This document shows positions 45,441 to 55,403 of a DNA stretch of 64,000 nucleotides, piece after piece; positions within the stretch are counted from its first letter, which is position 1; every line of letters starts with the position of its first letter. The stretch is taken from assembly GCA_022925895.1 (NCBI GenBank), contig JAKSYS010000198.1, positions 1 through 64,000 on the forward strand. Direction: 5' to 3'. The position numbers were made by a program, and so were the translations under genes. Source of the DNA: Fragilaria crotonensis. Taxonomy: Eukaryota; Bacillariophyta; Fragilariophyceae; Fragilariales; Fragilariaceae. Under the pieces are notes generated by a model. The model was not told the origin of the DNA, ran no database searches, and saw nothing but the letters and a program-made list of their open reading frames with translations.

Positions 45441-46441
45441 CTATGCGTTTGTCAACGACTTTTGAACAAGAGCACCGAGTGAAACAGTCAAAATTGTGTT
45501 GAACACATCATGGTATCGATTCAAAAAGTTGAGAGCCAGAGATGCCATGCATAGTTCGAGCTGAACACTCTCAAATATGGGAAGCAAAGAGGAGAGCGTG
45601 GCTGATGTGATGAGGAGTCGTTGCAAATGCAGCATTTCGCGTTGTCGGAGGATCTTCCGCTTGACAAGACTTTGAAGGAAGAACTCCATCGTGTAGGAGA
45701 CATTTAAGTGCAGCCAAAAGATGCGCCAGCCTCGTGTCAATGGAAGGTTTGAGGGTTTAAGCAGATGGAAATGTTGAGGCCGTGCAATACGAAGTGCTTG
45801 TAGAAGACGTATTGAGCTTTCTTGATCATATATAAGAGAACCTCTTCATTCTTTTGCTTTTCCTTTGGCATTTTTCTCCAGTTTTCTTGAAAACTATGGA
45901 CTGGGAAGCGTCGTCGTATCGTCCAAGGGCTGGTGGCTAAAAGCAATGCTCCAATTCGATGCGAGAGCCCCATAGTTGTCCCTCTAAACGCCATCCCATG
46001 TAAAAATATGATCTGAACCAAATTGAGCACCTGGTAAAAGGCATGCTCTATCATTTCTGCATGTGTCACTATCGCTGTCTCGGACAAGCTGCCGGATTGG
46101 CCCACTTCATTCTTGACCAACTTGTGCGGAAAATCCCTAGCCGCTGTGAGGGCCGTTGCGATCCCCAAACATCCCAAGACAGTATCATACAGAAAAACAT
46201 AATGAGCTGACGAACGAGCATCGATGCTGCAAGCACAGGCACCAAGGACAATCCAGATAAACATGAGACCGCCGACCCATCGATGTGATCGACCATGGGA
46301 TGGAAGGAACAACTGAGGAGCATTGCGAAGTAACACCAGCAACACCAATAAGAGGAACAGTCTCAGACCCCAACAACTTGCAAACTCGAGAGCTCTCGAT
46401 GCTTGATAGTAATAGGTTCGAAAGTCATCATGGATCCACAT
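45441..46441 (-). CDS. Multipass membrane protein, frameshifted
   Basis: From the ATG at 46441, 234 codons contain hydrophobic segments 'LRLFLLLVLLVLLRNA', 'VGGLMFIWIVLGACAC', 'TVLGCLGIATALTAA' and 'VLNLVQIIFLHGMAF'. They stop near 45737 in 'LNISICLNPQTFH'. Shifting one base near 45745 continues as 'NLPLTRGWRIFWLHLNVSYTMEFFLQSLVKR' and another two to three segments to 45441. The continuation at exactly the right spot suggests a single damaged gene of about 330 residues. Diatom-type family of unknown function. Confidence 0.6.
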
Positions 46442-47123
46442 CCTGTCGGAAGTTCATGACAACGGTGAAGGAGAATTTCTGATCTCCCCCCTCGTCAAAT
46501 TGGTAATACACAATCAAAAAACCAAAAACTGAATTCCTGCCGAGTACGATAATACTGCAGTCTGCGGTATTACGAGTATGTGAATACGGAATATACTTTT
46601 ACTAGAGGATAAGCCAGTCAGTGCAATGGTACACCACCGACACATTCGGTCAATTTGGATGCAGGATGATGGGCCACGCGATGAGTTGGTTTCCAGTGAT
46701 CATAGGTTTGAGACTATATCCTTCCTACCATGGTTGCATCCGCCATTTTCTGGAACAACCATACCTTTCACGCTGGCGGGGGCACTGGGGCGTCTGCGAT
46801 CGCCGCCACCAAAAGATGCTTGTGCGGTGGCATCGTACACCAACTCAGTATCAACAGATGAGCGCCCTTCGAAAAGATCCATAAGTGACTACATCGCGAC
46901 CAGTAAATCGCCCTCTTATTAGATTGCGGCGGCGATAACTGATAGGGGTCTGAACAAACTTCATTGCTGAAAAGCATGAGTGTGGTGACGGCCTTGAGTT
47001 CACAGGTCGTGATTTTTGTAATCAAACCGGTGCGTGCCTTAGGACAGCCCGGCCAAAGGCAACAATCATCCTCGATACACCTCTTATTCGCCCAGATAAT
47101 CATCGTCGTCACTCAAAATGTTC
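46442..47123. other. Intergenic
   Basis: Frames of 87-114 codons on both strands overlap each other and show no conserved features. No gene called. Confidence 0.35.
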
Positions 47124-48428
47124 TTAGTCCTCATCTTCGTCACTCAAACTGTATTCTTCGTCTTGCCCGTCGTCAAACATCTGGTCGTCATCGTCCGATA
47201 GTACGAGGCTTCTCCACGACGTCCCATTATCGGAAAGCAGGACACCATAATCCCATGTAATGTTCACCAATCCTCTCTTTCGAACCTTGACTTCAACGGC
47301 AGACCCATAATGGATACCTTCGATCAACACTCGGATGAATCTTAAGGCAGGTTCTGTGTAAGCACATTCGATTGGATACATCGTGTCCATTTCTTTCAAG
47401 AGTGCGACTAGTCCACTTTGAGACAGCTGATGAGAACGCGGCATCTGCGACCCTCTCACACATATTCCAAAGTCTCGAAGTTCGAAGTTGTCTAGATCAC
47501 AGTGGAGTGTCCTTAGAATGTCCATTGTCTTGTTGTACTCAAGCATGAAATGATTGTATTCATGGTTGAACATAACATCATCGAAAACCTCCACAGGCAA
47601 AGGGTCTTCCATAAACAACGAATCGTCGTCAATGTCGAAATCATGATTAGCGTCGAAAGAATCGAAACCCAAATTATCCGTAACGTGCTCGACAATTTCA
47701 TCTTGGTCAAGTTCCGAGGTAAGCAGCATCTCCACAAATCTTTTCATTTGCCTTCGAGTGACGGCAGTATTCGTGGCATCAAACGTGGATGGTCCCACCA
47801 AATCGACGAAAGCGCAGCACTCCTCGGTTGTCAAGAAGTGACGGAAGTTGTCCGCTGCAGGGAGTTCCAATTGAAACACTTGATCATGATCCGGTACACC
47901 CGAAAATCCAAAGATACGTGCGGCACAAACGACATCCCAAAGACACACGGTGGTGACTCCCGTCCCATGGACACCCGCAAGGGCCGCGCTACTCCCTCTG
48001 GCATCAGCGTGTTCTCCGATCAACCACGACAAGCGCCCCATTATCATGGCAATGCGTTCTACGTAGACTGAGTTCGGATCCACGTCTAGCCATCTGGCAA
48101 GAGAGTGGATCCCACGAGATGTGTTCGCAATGCAGAATTTCGGAATGAAGTGACACTTTCTCATCTGCGGGAAAGTCTCTGCAAGATAGAAGCGCTCTTG
48201 GGAATCGTCGTCGAGAGGAAGGATTTCAAAATCATCACGAGACGGCAATGTTTGTTGGAAGAACCATTCCGGTGTTAGCACGTCGTTGGCAATTCCACGA
48301 TGCGCGCATACCCAGGAGTAAATTGAATGAAAGTTCAAAAATGATGCGATATGGTCCACTACAAGGCCATCAAGGTCCATAAAGGTGCTGCAACAACGAT
48401 TACTGTCATCGTCATCGTAGCCAATCAT
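47124..48428 (-). CDS. F-box-like protein, unknown function
   Basis: 434 residues from the ATG at 48428 (the frame is open to 48530 but without an ATG). An F-box-like helix pair lies near residue 20 ('LDGLVVDHIASFLNFHSIYSWVCAHRGIA'). The middle is a globular region with a Trp- and Cys-containing core ('TTVCLWDVVCAARIFGF'). An Asp-rich insert ('DANHDFDIDDDSLFMEDP') and a strongly acidic tail ('DDDDQMFDDGQDEEYSLSDEDED') follow. F-box proteins link substrates to SCF ubiquitin ligases; that role is only suggested by the first 45 residues. Intact, single exon. Confidence 0.6.
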   Translation of the reverse strand: MIGYDDDDSNRCCSTFMDLDGLVVDHIASFLNFHSIYSWVCAHRGIANDVLTPEWFFQQTLPSRDDFEILPLDDDSQERFYLAETFPQMRKCHFIPKFCIANTSRGIHSLARWLDVDPNSVYVERIAMIMGRLSWLIGEHADARGSSAALAGVHGTGVTTVCLWDVVCAARIFGFSGVPDHDQVFQLELPAADNFRHFLTTEECCAFVDLVGPSTFDATNTAVTRRQMKRFVEMLLTSELDQDEIVEHVTDNLGFDSFDANHDFDIDDDSLFMEDPLPVEVFDDVMFNHEYNHFMLEYNKTMDILRTLHCDLDNFELRDFGICVRGSQMPRSHQLSQSGLVALLKEMDTMYPIECAYTEPALRFIRVLIEGIHYGSAVEVKVRKRGLVNITWDYGVLLSDNGTSWRSLVLSDDDDQMFDDGQDEEYSLSDEDED

Positions 48429-49302
48429 TGAAATTCGCCCCTCTTCACACGCTGTGACAACTCCCCATAAGCAAACGACAATATCCTGCGTGAAATTCAA
48501 GCCGAAGTCCGAACTCGAGTTTGGATGCAAGAGTTTTGAAGCTAAAGCGGAATACCGAGCCCTAGTAGCTCGTGTATTTCGAATTTTCGCGTTTTTCTAC
48601 TCTCTCCATACTGTAATGACGATGGCAGACAATGCTTGGGGGTCGAGCAGAAGCGATCCAGACGGCAATCGTTGTTCCTTACCCCTCTGTCTTGAATAGT
48701 TTCTCGTCACCCGAGACGGAACCAACAACTCTGGAAGGTCTGGTAAATGACGGTTTTGGGAGGGACTTACTGTACTTAAATTTCATGTCTACTGGAGTAC
48801 TGGCGCTCTAAACTATGGACACTGCAGTATTGTAAAGTCGGAATACAACGCACTACCGGTAGTACTCAGTACTGTCACAATGGACACGAAGTGCTCAGTA
48901 ACGGTTCCATAGTCTACTACCGGTACGACTAATGTGCAGGGTTTGGGCAACTGACGAGGTAAAAGGCTCATTCAATATTTCCAACCTAAGTTAACCTTCC
49001 AGATTGTCTTCGAGATTCATGTGGAGCATGTGTCTGCATCCAGCATCATCGAACCAATATGAAGAATCACAACTCACAACCCGAGCAATTTATTAACTGG
49101 GAGTAGCACGCCACCGCTGTCGCATATCCCGAGGAGGCACTCGACCCACCCGGTTGGACGCCACCAGGTTTGGTGTAGGTAGTCATGACGATTATGGTTC
49201 CAGATGAAGATCATGCTTCCTGTATGGCACCTTGTTGATTTTCCACTTCGGTGAACACATACTACAGTACTGACTAATGCATCATGTTTCATTCCGATCA
49301 TT
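48429..49302. other. Intergenic
   Basis: No gene. It contains TACCGGTA at about 48852 and 48923 together with GTACT words. Confidence 0.4.
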
Positions 49303-51491
49303 CTACTTTTTCCCCTTGAATGCTTGAATCTTTCTCGCTAAGACCCTCCTCCAACACCACGCCATGACAATAATGATTGCGGAGCTAATCGATGTGATTG
49401 AAAGAAGTGCACGGTCTTGATTACCAAGCAACAATCCACCGTAGAGCTGCTGTGAAGTACTGAAGGCCGACTTCATAAGGCTGTACACGCACAAGTGAAA
49501 AATGGTGCCCCAAATAATGCAAGTCCGCATGTACGTATTCTGCAAGGTTTTCAGCTTGTTTTTCTTGAATCCACGAAACACTTCGTTCTTATCTCTCTTT
49601 CCCAAACCTGAACCAAGTTTGGTTGGGATCCACATAAATCTGCCCGAACACGATATGAAGGGGTCGGCCAGGTGCAAGAGTCCCATCGCAAAGTTGGTCA
49701 TCGCAATCTTCACTATGAAACTTGCCAGCAAACCACTGCTGATCCACATTTTCCCCATGGCACGGAATGAGAATTCGGTATCTGGCCTTACCAAAGCGCG
49801 ACTTTTTGCATAGTCACTATTCAGGCAAATTGTTCGATTCCCGTAGAACGTTAGATTCTCGGCTGGAAGCAGAACGCGGCACGTGTTTGGATTTCGTCTT
49901 GCACACATGTGTGCCGGCGACTCTTTGGTAAATCCCAACGGACCGACTTGTGAGAGCGGAAAGATCTCCGTTCGAAACGCAAACAAGTACTGCATGGGGA
50001 AATTGCAGCTTTGACAAGACTTGCCTGCGAATTCATTGATCTCGGAAAGGATTGGGGGACGGTCATCATCTTGGTTTCAAAGCTTGGCTGCAGTGGAATA
50101 AGCTTGTCACATATCTCATCGATAATCGCGAAGCGTTCGTAAACATATTTTCCATCAAGGTAGCAAGGATCTCCACGCAAAAAATTAGCAAGGACGATGG
50201 CCAAGTCAGGGTCAGTCAAGTATTCCATCACGTATTTGTAAATCCAAATCGAGGACACAAAAATGATGATGAACATTTTTTGGTCTGCACCGAACAAAAA
50301 CCTCTTAATGGCAACCATGTAAGGCAGTCGAAAGACACGAAGAGGGGTAGGGAAAAAGAGCGCAACGATAACGTAAACGGAATAGATATTTGATGCGACA
50401 TCCACTTGATAAAGGAGCAGCATAATGCCTGCCTTGGCCGCTTGTTTTGATGCATCACTCAGCTTACTCCTGGTCGGATTGATGCTGGGTTCCCCGACGT
50501 CCGTCGCGTTCAGCTGCGCTTCGTTATAGTTGTCTGGATTGATCAAGTCATCATTCGTGTGTGCAGGACAAGCCAGGGGAGACCTGAGGCAAATGCGAGC
50601 AACCCAACACACCTCCAGATTATCGATTCCGAAGAATCTGGTAAACCCTGTACTAGGGATCCGAGGGCATCCACATTTCTCGTCCACACATGTGGCGCTC
50701 AACGCTGTTAGCTTTGCCGCTTCTCTGGCGCTTCCGCAGTATCCAGGAAAGAATGATCCAAATTCTGCAGCTGGGTAGGCCGTTATATCGGCCCATTTAG
50801 CTTTGTTCCCCGGTACCTCACGAACAGACCCTGATGCCGGAATGGTTGGGCACGTGTGGTCGCCAAGGCTATCACTTACTCCATAGCGCGATGTGTCATT
50901 TAACAATGCCTTCTGAAATCTGAACAAGTGCGACCACTGTTTCACAGCAATTGTATAATTAGTGATTTCCAATACCTCGGCCCGGAGCTCTTCAAGGCCA
51001 GCTTGTCGATCGAATGGCTTGCACATCTCCGCTTTCAACGTCAGGCCACCGACATCTAGACCATCCGGCACGAGGACAGCTGGATTCAGCAAGGCAAGAG
51101 AAATTAGGATGAAGAATCCTGACAGGAAGATATTCGCCTTGTACTTGATAGGCCGCCAGCCTGGAAACGTTTGAATTGAAAGAGGCATTGCCTTGACTTT
51201 CCCCATGAGAAGGCCACACACAATTTTCTCCATCCAAGCGGAAAATCCTCCGCTTTCCTGCAGGTTTACGCTCCCACCGAAATCTTTCTCAGCGCGTAAC
51301 GTCGCGGTCTCGGCATCAGTGCATTGACGAAGTGATTTATTCACATAGTAATTTGCAACAAAGCAAACATCAAGAAATACCAGTATGCCGAGCATACCAA
51401 AAGTCATAGACCTTTCCTCCTCCGGCTCGTCGGCCACAAAGGAATCAGGAGAAGCTGTTGGGAAATCGAAAAAGGAGTCAGATTCCGACAT
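49303..51491 (-). CDS. Large multipass membrane protein with Cys-rich luminal loop, frameshifted
   Basis: From the ATG at 51491 a 546-codon frame gives an acidic start, a membrane segment ('FGMLGILVFLDVCFVANYYV'), another near residue 125 ('ANIFLSGFFILISLALLNPAVLV'), a 200-residue Cys-rich loop ('CVDEKCGC', 'CWVARICLRSPLACPAH'), and further segments near residue 390 onward. At a run of five C on the minus strand (GGGGG at 50054-50058 on +) the frame must change by one. It then reads 'EINEFAGKSCQSCNFPMQYLFAF' and the 49303-49995 frame, with more segments ('WGTIFHLCVYSL', 'ITSISSAIIIVMAWCW'). Total length is about 720 residues. No known transporter family is recognised. Confidence 0.65.
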
Positions 51492-52039
51492 GGTGATTAC
51501 GTTTTCGATTGCTCAAGTTGTGGAATGCAACCTTCGGAACTCTGATGATGTACCCAAAAATGTTGGCCAATTGTCAATTGCGTAAAGATCCCGAAAAAAG
51601 TTGAACATCCTGCACAGAATTTGGACGCGATCGGGAGAGCTCGGAGTATACCACTGTGCGTGTAACAGTACGGTACCGCTAAGTATTGTTGGCGCGTGTA
51701 GGACTACTAAACGTACGAGTACGCCTTGACAGTATGCAGTATGCATGTTTGTCCTCGGGGAGTAGACTGACTTCACTGTACTGGTACTGTTGGTCCTAAA
51801 GTACTGTAGTACAAAAGGGGTGAAGGCCAGAGAGGCAATGTCGACTGTATCGACAGAGTTCGAGATGTCGAGAGTCCAGACGCCTGACTCGAGAGGAGCG
51901 CCTCACGATGCTCGCATGGCACATCTCATACACTCCACACTTGTACATGCCTCGATGGCAGTCCAAGTGTTCTAAGCCTGCGCCAGCTACCGGCACCATA
52001 CAGAAGTAGGACCGTTGCGCCTAGAGGTATTCGCCAACT
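51492..52039. promoter_or_regulatory. Divergent intergenic region
   Basis: No gene. It separates the multipass protein (-) from TFIIE-beta (+) and must hold both promoters. GTACT words are frequent at 51660-51820. No specific site could be assigned. Confidence 0.35.
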
Positions 52040-53602
52040 ATGTCCAACAAGTACTCTTTTGACTTCCTTAGATCGGAGCATACGCTCGGAGGGACCGATG
52101 CCCCTCGCCCAGTGCGTCCGAACGTACCCACTCCCTCGATTCAGACCTCGATTGAGACGGTATCAGCGGAGTCAGTTGCCCATAAGCCAGATCTCGAAAA
52201 GCAAGCTGACATTCTGCGCTTCTTAAAGGCGCATCGCTCTGCCGGATATTTATCACCTTCTATTATCTATAGAGGAACAGGTATTGATCTCGATGAAGCC
52301 GACGAAGCGGTTGCTTTGTTGTTAGAAAAGAACCCAAAGATAAGCATCGAACAAGTTCCTGATCCAGAAAACCCTCAAATTATGCTTTCCACGTATGCGT
52401 ATCAGTCCAAATTCAATCATGTGCGTGACCGTGCTACCCTGTTGGCCCAAATCAACCGCTCCAAGTATGGTGTGGACCAGCGAGACTTGAATGACTGCTA
52501 CGATGGCGTCGAAGAAGACATCAAAGACTTGTACCGGGCAGGAGATATCATCGCTGTGAACAACTCAGAAGACAGAACATGCGTCCTCTTTCCTCGCGGC
52601 GAGACATTCTTGGTGGAGCTAGACGGCATCATTAGCATCGGAAAGAATGCGACTAACGGGGAGAATCCATCCAATGGAACTAGTACCTCGGATCCTGCTG
52701 TGAAGCTATCATTGGAGCGCAATGGCAAACCAAAGATTGTTTGCCTCGAGACCGATATTGACCCGACAAAGCAAATTCGCCGCGGAGAAGCGGTCTGTAC
52801 TGGTGGCCATTGGTTTCGAGTGTCCAGTGCCGTACGACCTGGCGTGTCGTTGGAGGAACAACCGGCCCGAGCGCAAGCACCTCTGAGTGTAACGTCGTTG
52901 ACAGAACTCAGTAAAAGAAATTTGGTGGATGGATACATTCGTCCCTTCAATGACAAAACCTTACCTATCGATAAGCCGCTTTCCGAAGAAGCGATTGAAA
53001 ATCTTAACAAGGCAAAGGAAGCGCGCAAGTGCCTCCACAAGCTTGTAGGTGGCAGAGGCCATTCAACCGGCGCCGTGTCGCAGCTCCTTTCCAACCTCGC
53101 TCACTCATCCAATCCAACTGCGTTGGCAGCATCCTTTTCGTCGGGAGCGCACGGCCACAGAAAGAGACCAGCGGCACGAAATAAAGCCGAGGGGTCAAAT
53201 TCGAATCTCGATCATGCCCGGAATGATGCAAAGGCTGTGCAAGAAGCCGCATCCGATCTAAATTTGCCGCTATACACACATGCACGCAGACATGGATGTA
53301 CCACTGATGTTCGCGAGATGTACCTCCAGACGAGACTATTAGTTCCTACCGATGAAAAGGAACTCTACAATGTTCTAGTGGAAAACAAGTTATTGGAGCC
53401 CGGCGAGGCGTGGCGACGTCCCAAGCTGGCGAAGAAGGCTGATGTTGATAATGACGGAAAGAAAAAGAAGAGACGATACTATGAACGGAAGAACCAGAGA
53501 ATGACGAATATTCATTTGGTAGGCACCACTGTAGGTGCTCTGCTAGCAGACGCTGCCGAGAAACAAAAGCAGGGCAAGTCAGTAGGTGACGGAGGAATGT
53601 AA
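52040..53602 (+). CDS. Transcription initiation factor TFIIE subunit beta
   Basis: 520 residues. TFIIE-beta helps load TFIIH and open the promoter for RNA polymerase II. 'DILRFLKAHRSAGYLSPSIIYRGTGIDLDE' (about residues 57-90) is a winged helix. 'AYQSKFNHVRDRATLLAQINRSKYGVDQRDLND' (about 123-157) and 'IKDLYRAGDIIAVNN' form the second winged helix, matching the family core. The basic end with 'RKNQRMTNIHLVGT' matches the conserved TFIIE-beta C-terminus ('TN.HL'). It is longer than the human protein because of a 120-residue low-complexity linker around residues 350-420. Intact, single exon, nuclear. Confidence 0.85.
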   Translation: MSNKYSFDFLRSEHTLGGTDAPRPVRPNVPTPSIQTSIETVSAESVAHKPDLEKQADILRFLKAHRSAGYLSPSIIYRGTGIDLDEADEAVALLLEKNPKISIEQVPDPENPQIMLSTYAYQSKFNHVRDRATLLAQINRSKYGVDQRDLNDCYDGVEEDIKDLYRAGDIIAVNNSEDRTCVLFPRGETFLVELDGIISIGKNATNGENPSNGTSTSDPAVKLSLERNGKPKIVCLETDIDPTKQIRRGEAVCTGGHWFRVSSAVRPGVSLEEQPARAQAPLSVTSLTELSKRNLVDGYIRPFNDKTLPIDKPLSEEAIENLNKAKEARKCLHKLVGGRGHSTGAVSQLLSNLAHSSNPTALAASFSSGAHGHRKRPAARNKAEGSNSNLDHARNDAKAVQEAASDLNLPLYTHARRHGCTTDVREMYLQTRLLVPTDEKELYNVLVENKLLEPGEAWRRPKLAKKADVDNDGKKKKRRYYERKNQRMTNIHLVGTTVGALLADAAEKQKQGKSVGDGGM

Positions 53603-53637
53603 CGTCGTTCTTTGCTATTAGTTCTGACTGTTAGATG

Positions 53638-54601
53638 CTATGCTTCCGTGCTGGGATCTTTGGGATTGTCGTCATCATCGGCATCATCGTTCTCGATGTA
53701 TCGACGGCCAATTATAGTAGATACATACCACGTCGCTAGGATGAGAATGGGTATCCCTATGACAAGGATGAGAATCGTAACAACGGCTGCCGCCGCCGGT
53801 CTCTTCGTCCAGTTCATTACTCCGTAGATAGCGTCATCGTCGGTAGCAGGATCGCTATCATTTCTGTTGGGATTGCCGATACCAGACGCAGCTTGAATGC
53901 CGGTCCATGTGAGGTACGCGGCACTCAGTATATAGACCCATAACACTTGTTTCAATCGTATTGGAATCCGATTAATGATGAACCCATCAATCCAGATTTC
54001 AAGCATGATAATGCCATGTTTCATAATGTTAAGGTACGTCACAGGTCCTCCTTTGTAATCCAGTGTCCAGTAGAGAAGAGTAATCATGACTTCGACATTG
54101 GCTGCAGTGGTAAATGTTCCCCAGGCGAATCGTGTGAGGAAGCCGACAGGTTCTTGAGACACAGGAAGGATCGTACGGGAGAAGCTAAGTGTCTGATAAA
54201 GAACGGAAAGGAGTAGCCCCAATGCGTCAAATATGCTAACCAGAAGCTTTTTGGTTCAAGGAAATCGATCAAGGTGGCTATCCACACTTGGGTGACCAGA
54301 CCAGAAAGCCGAGCTTGACGCCGGTGAGAAGGTGAGGACGAGGTCGGAAGGTGCGTTCCAGGTCAATAGTTTTTCCATTCGCATCGGCGGTGCTCCACAT
54401 GCCGAGTCGCCATTCGTTGAGGAGTGCCTTGCAACAGTCCATCATCGTTTCTTTGGCAAATAAATCAGGCTCAGAGGCCTTTAGTAGGAGGGAAGTCCTC
54501 GTTTCAAAGAAAGTATCAATCGGCGAATCTTTACGTGATACGTCATCTGAACATACTGCAAGTTGCTTTTCGACTGATTTTGAGGGAAAGTACCGGTACA
54601 A
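53638..54601 (-). CDS. Multipass membrane protein, Rolling-stone/AIG1-like, two frameshifts
   Basis: Three frames follow each other. 54601-54278 has 'LLNEWRLGMWSTAD' and 'RPHLLTGVKLGFLVW'. A shift near 54295, within a CCAGACCAGA duplication, gives 'TQVWIATLIDFLEPKSFWLAYLTHWG'. A shift at CCCC (54217-54220) gives 'LLLSVLYQTLSFSR' and the last frame, with 'EVMITLLYWTLDYKGGPVTYLNIMKHG', 'IWIDGFIINRIPIRLKQ' and a final segment 'VVTILILVIGIPILILATWY' before an acidic tail. The order 'YWLGYLTHWG...LYW.L.Y' and 'NRIP.R' is that of a stramenopile membrane-protein family distantly like Rolling-stone/AIG1. The first ATG in frame is at 54445; an upstream exon is possible. Confidence 0.6.
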
Positions 54602-54616
54602 GCACTTGTACCGGTA
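54591..54616. repeat. Perfect 12-bp-arm palindrome
   Basis: TACCGGTACAAG, CA, CTTGTACCGGTA. It lies at the 5' end of the minus-strand membrane-protein gene and combines two TACCGGTA palindromes. Confidence 0.85.
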
Positions 54617-55403
54617 TACTACAATTTATAGTACGCCTAAACTCGGAATTGTCTTGATTTATGGGGGCCGCCTGCAAGTCGCGTGCAGTGTCAAGTCGCT
54701 GAAAGATTTGGTTCTCGTCCATCGTCAACACTTTTGCATCCAATACTGCAGAACTGGTACCTGGGTATTGCGTGCAAAGTGCAAAGAACATTGCATACAC
54801 TACGAGTCTGAGCAACTCTACCAGGTGCATACCAGCATAGCAACGACCAGCTCACAGAAATTCGCCTAGGTTCGCACATCATGGATTCGGGAAGAACATT
54901 GAAATGCCGGTATGAACTCTGACCATTTCGCAACAGCGACATGCTTGTGGATCGACCAGCTGGAGTCGGCACAATCACATACAGTGAAGGAATTCGACGG
55001 ATTACGGTACTATGAAAGCAGAAGGTGCTTGTCGTGATGGGCTGTCTTGTCAACCCTGACACCTCACATTAATGATCATGTACGATTTGATCGAATACAG
55101 TAAGGACCTGTTGATCATCATTTTTGTTGAAGCTCAGTGCTCTTTTGAACGACGTGTTTGAACATCAAAACTGTTCATCACCAGGACGTCGACGTCAGCT
55201 CCTCACTGATCTTTCCTTTCTCCGAGCCCACGGCTCTTACAAGTTCAAGTCGGTTACCGCGTTCCCTCGCCTGAAAAAGGTGAAGCGATTCCATGTGCCG
55301 CCACAAAAGTATAGACACAACTCGAATAGATGCGGTGTCTCCCAATCAACTTTGCTACAACCAATCAGCCAGCACGGACTTGAAACTGCGCAATGAATTG
55401 GTA
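54617..55403. other. Intergenic
   Basis: No gene is supported. Frames of about 95-170 codons overlap on opposite strands without domains. Confidence 0.35.

Noticed and set aside
46621-47112. Overlapping frames of 87-114 codons on both strands, one with several Cys residues resembling a zinc-binding domain
   Set aside because: Cys spacing fits no known finger, composition differs from neighbouring genes, and frames on opposite strands compete for the same DNA.
47550-48071. 173-codon plus-strand frame
   Set aside because: Antisense shadow of the F-box-like gene.
54691-55396. Frames of 90-172 codons between the AIG1-like and exostosin genes
   Set aside because: They overlap on opposite strands, start at non-ATG codons in part and have no recognisable features.
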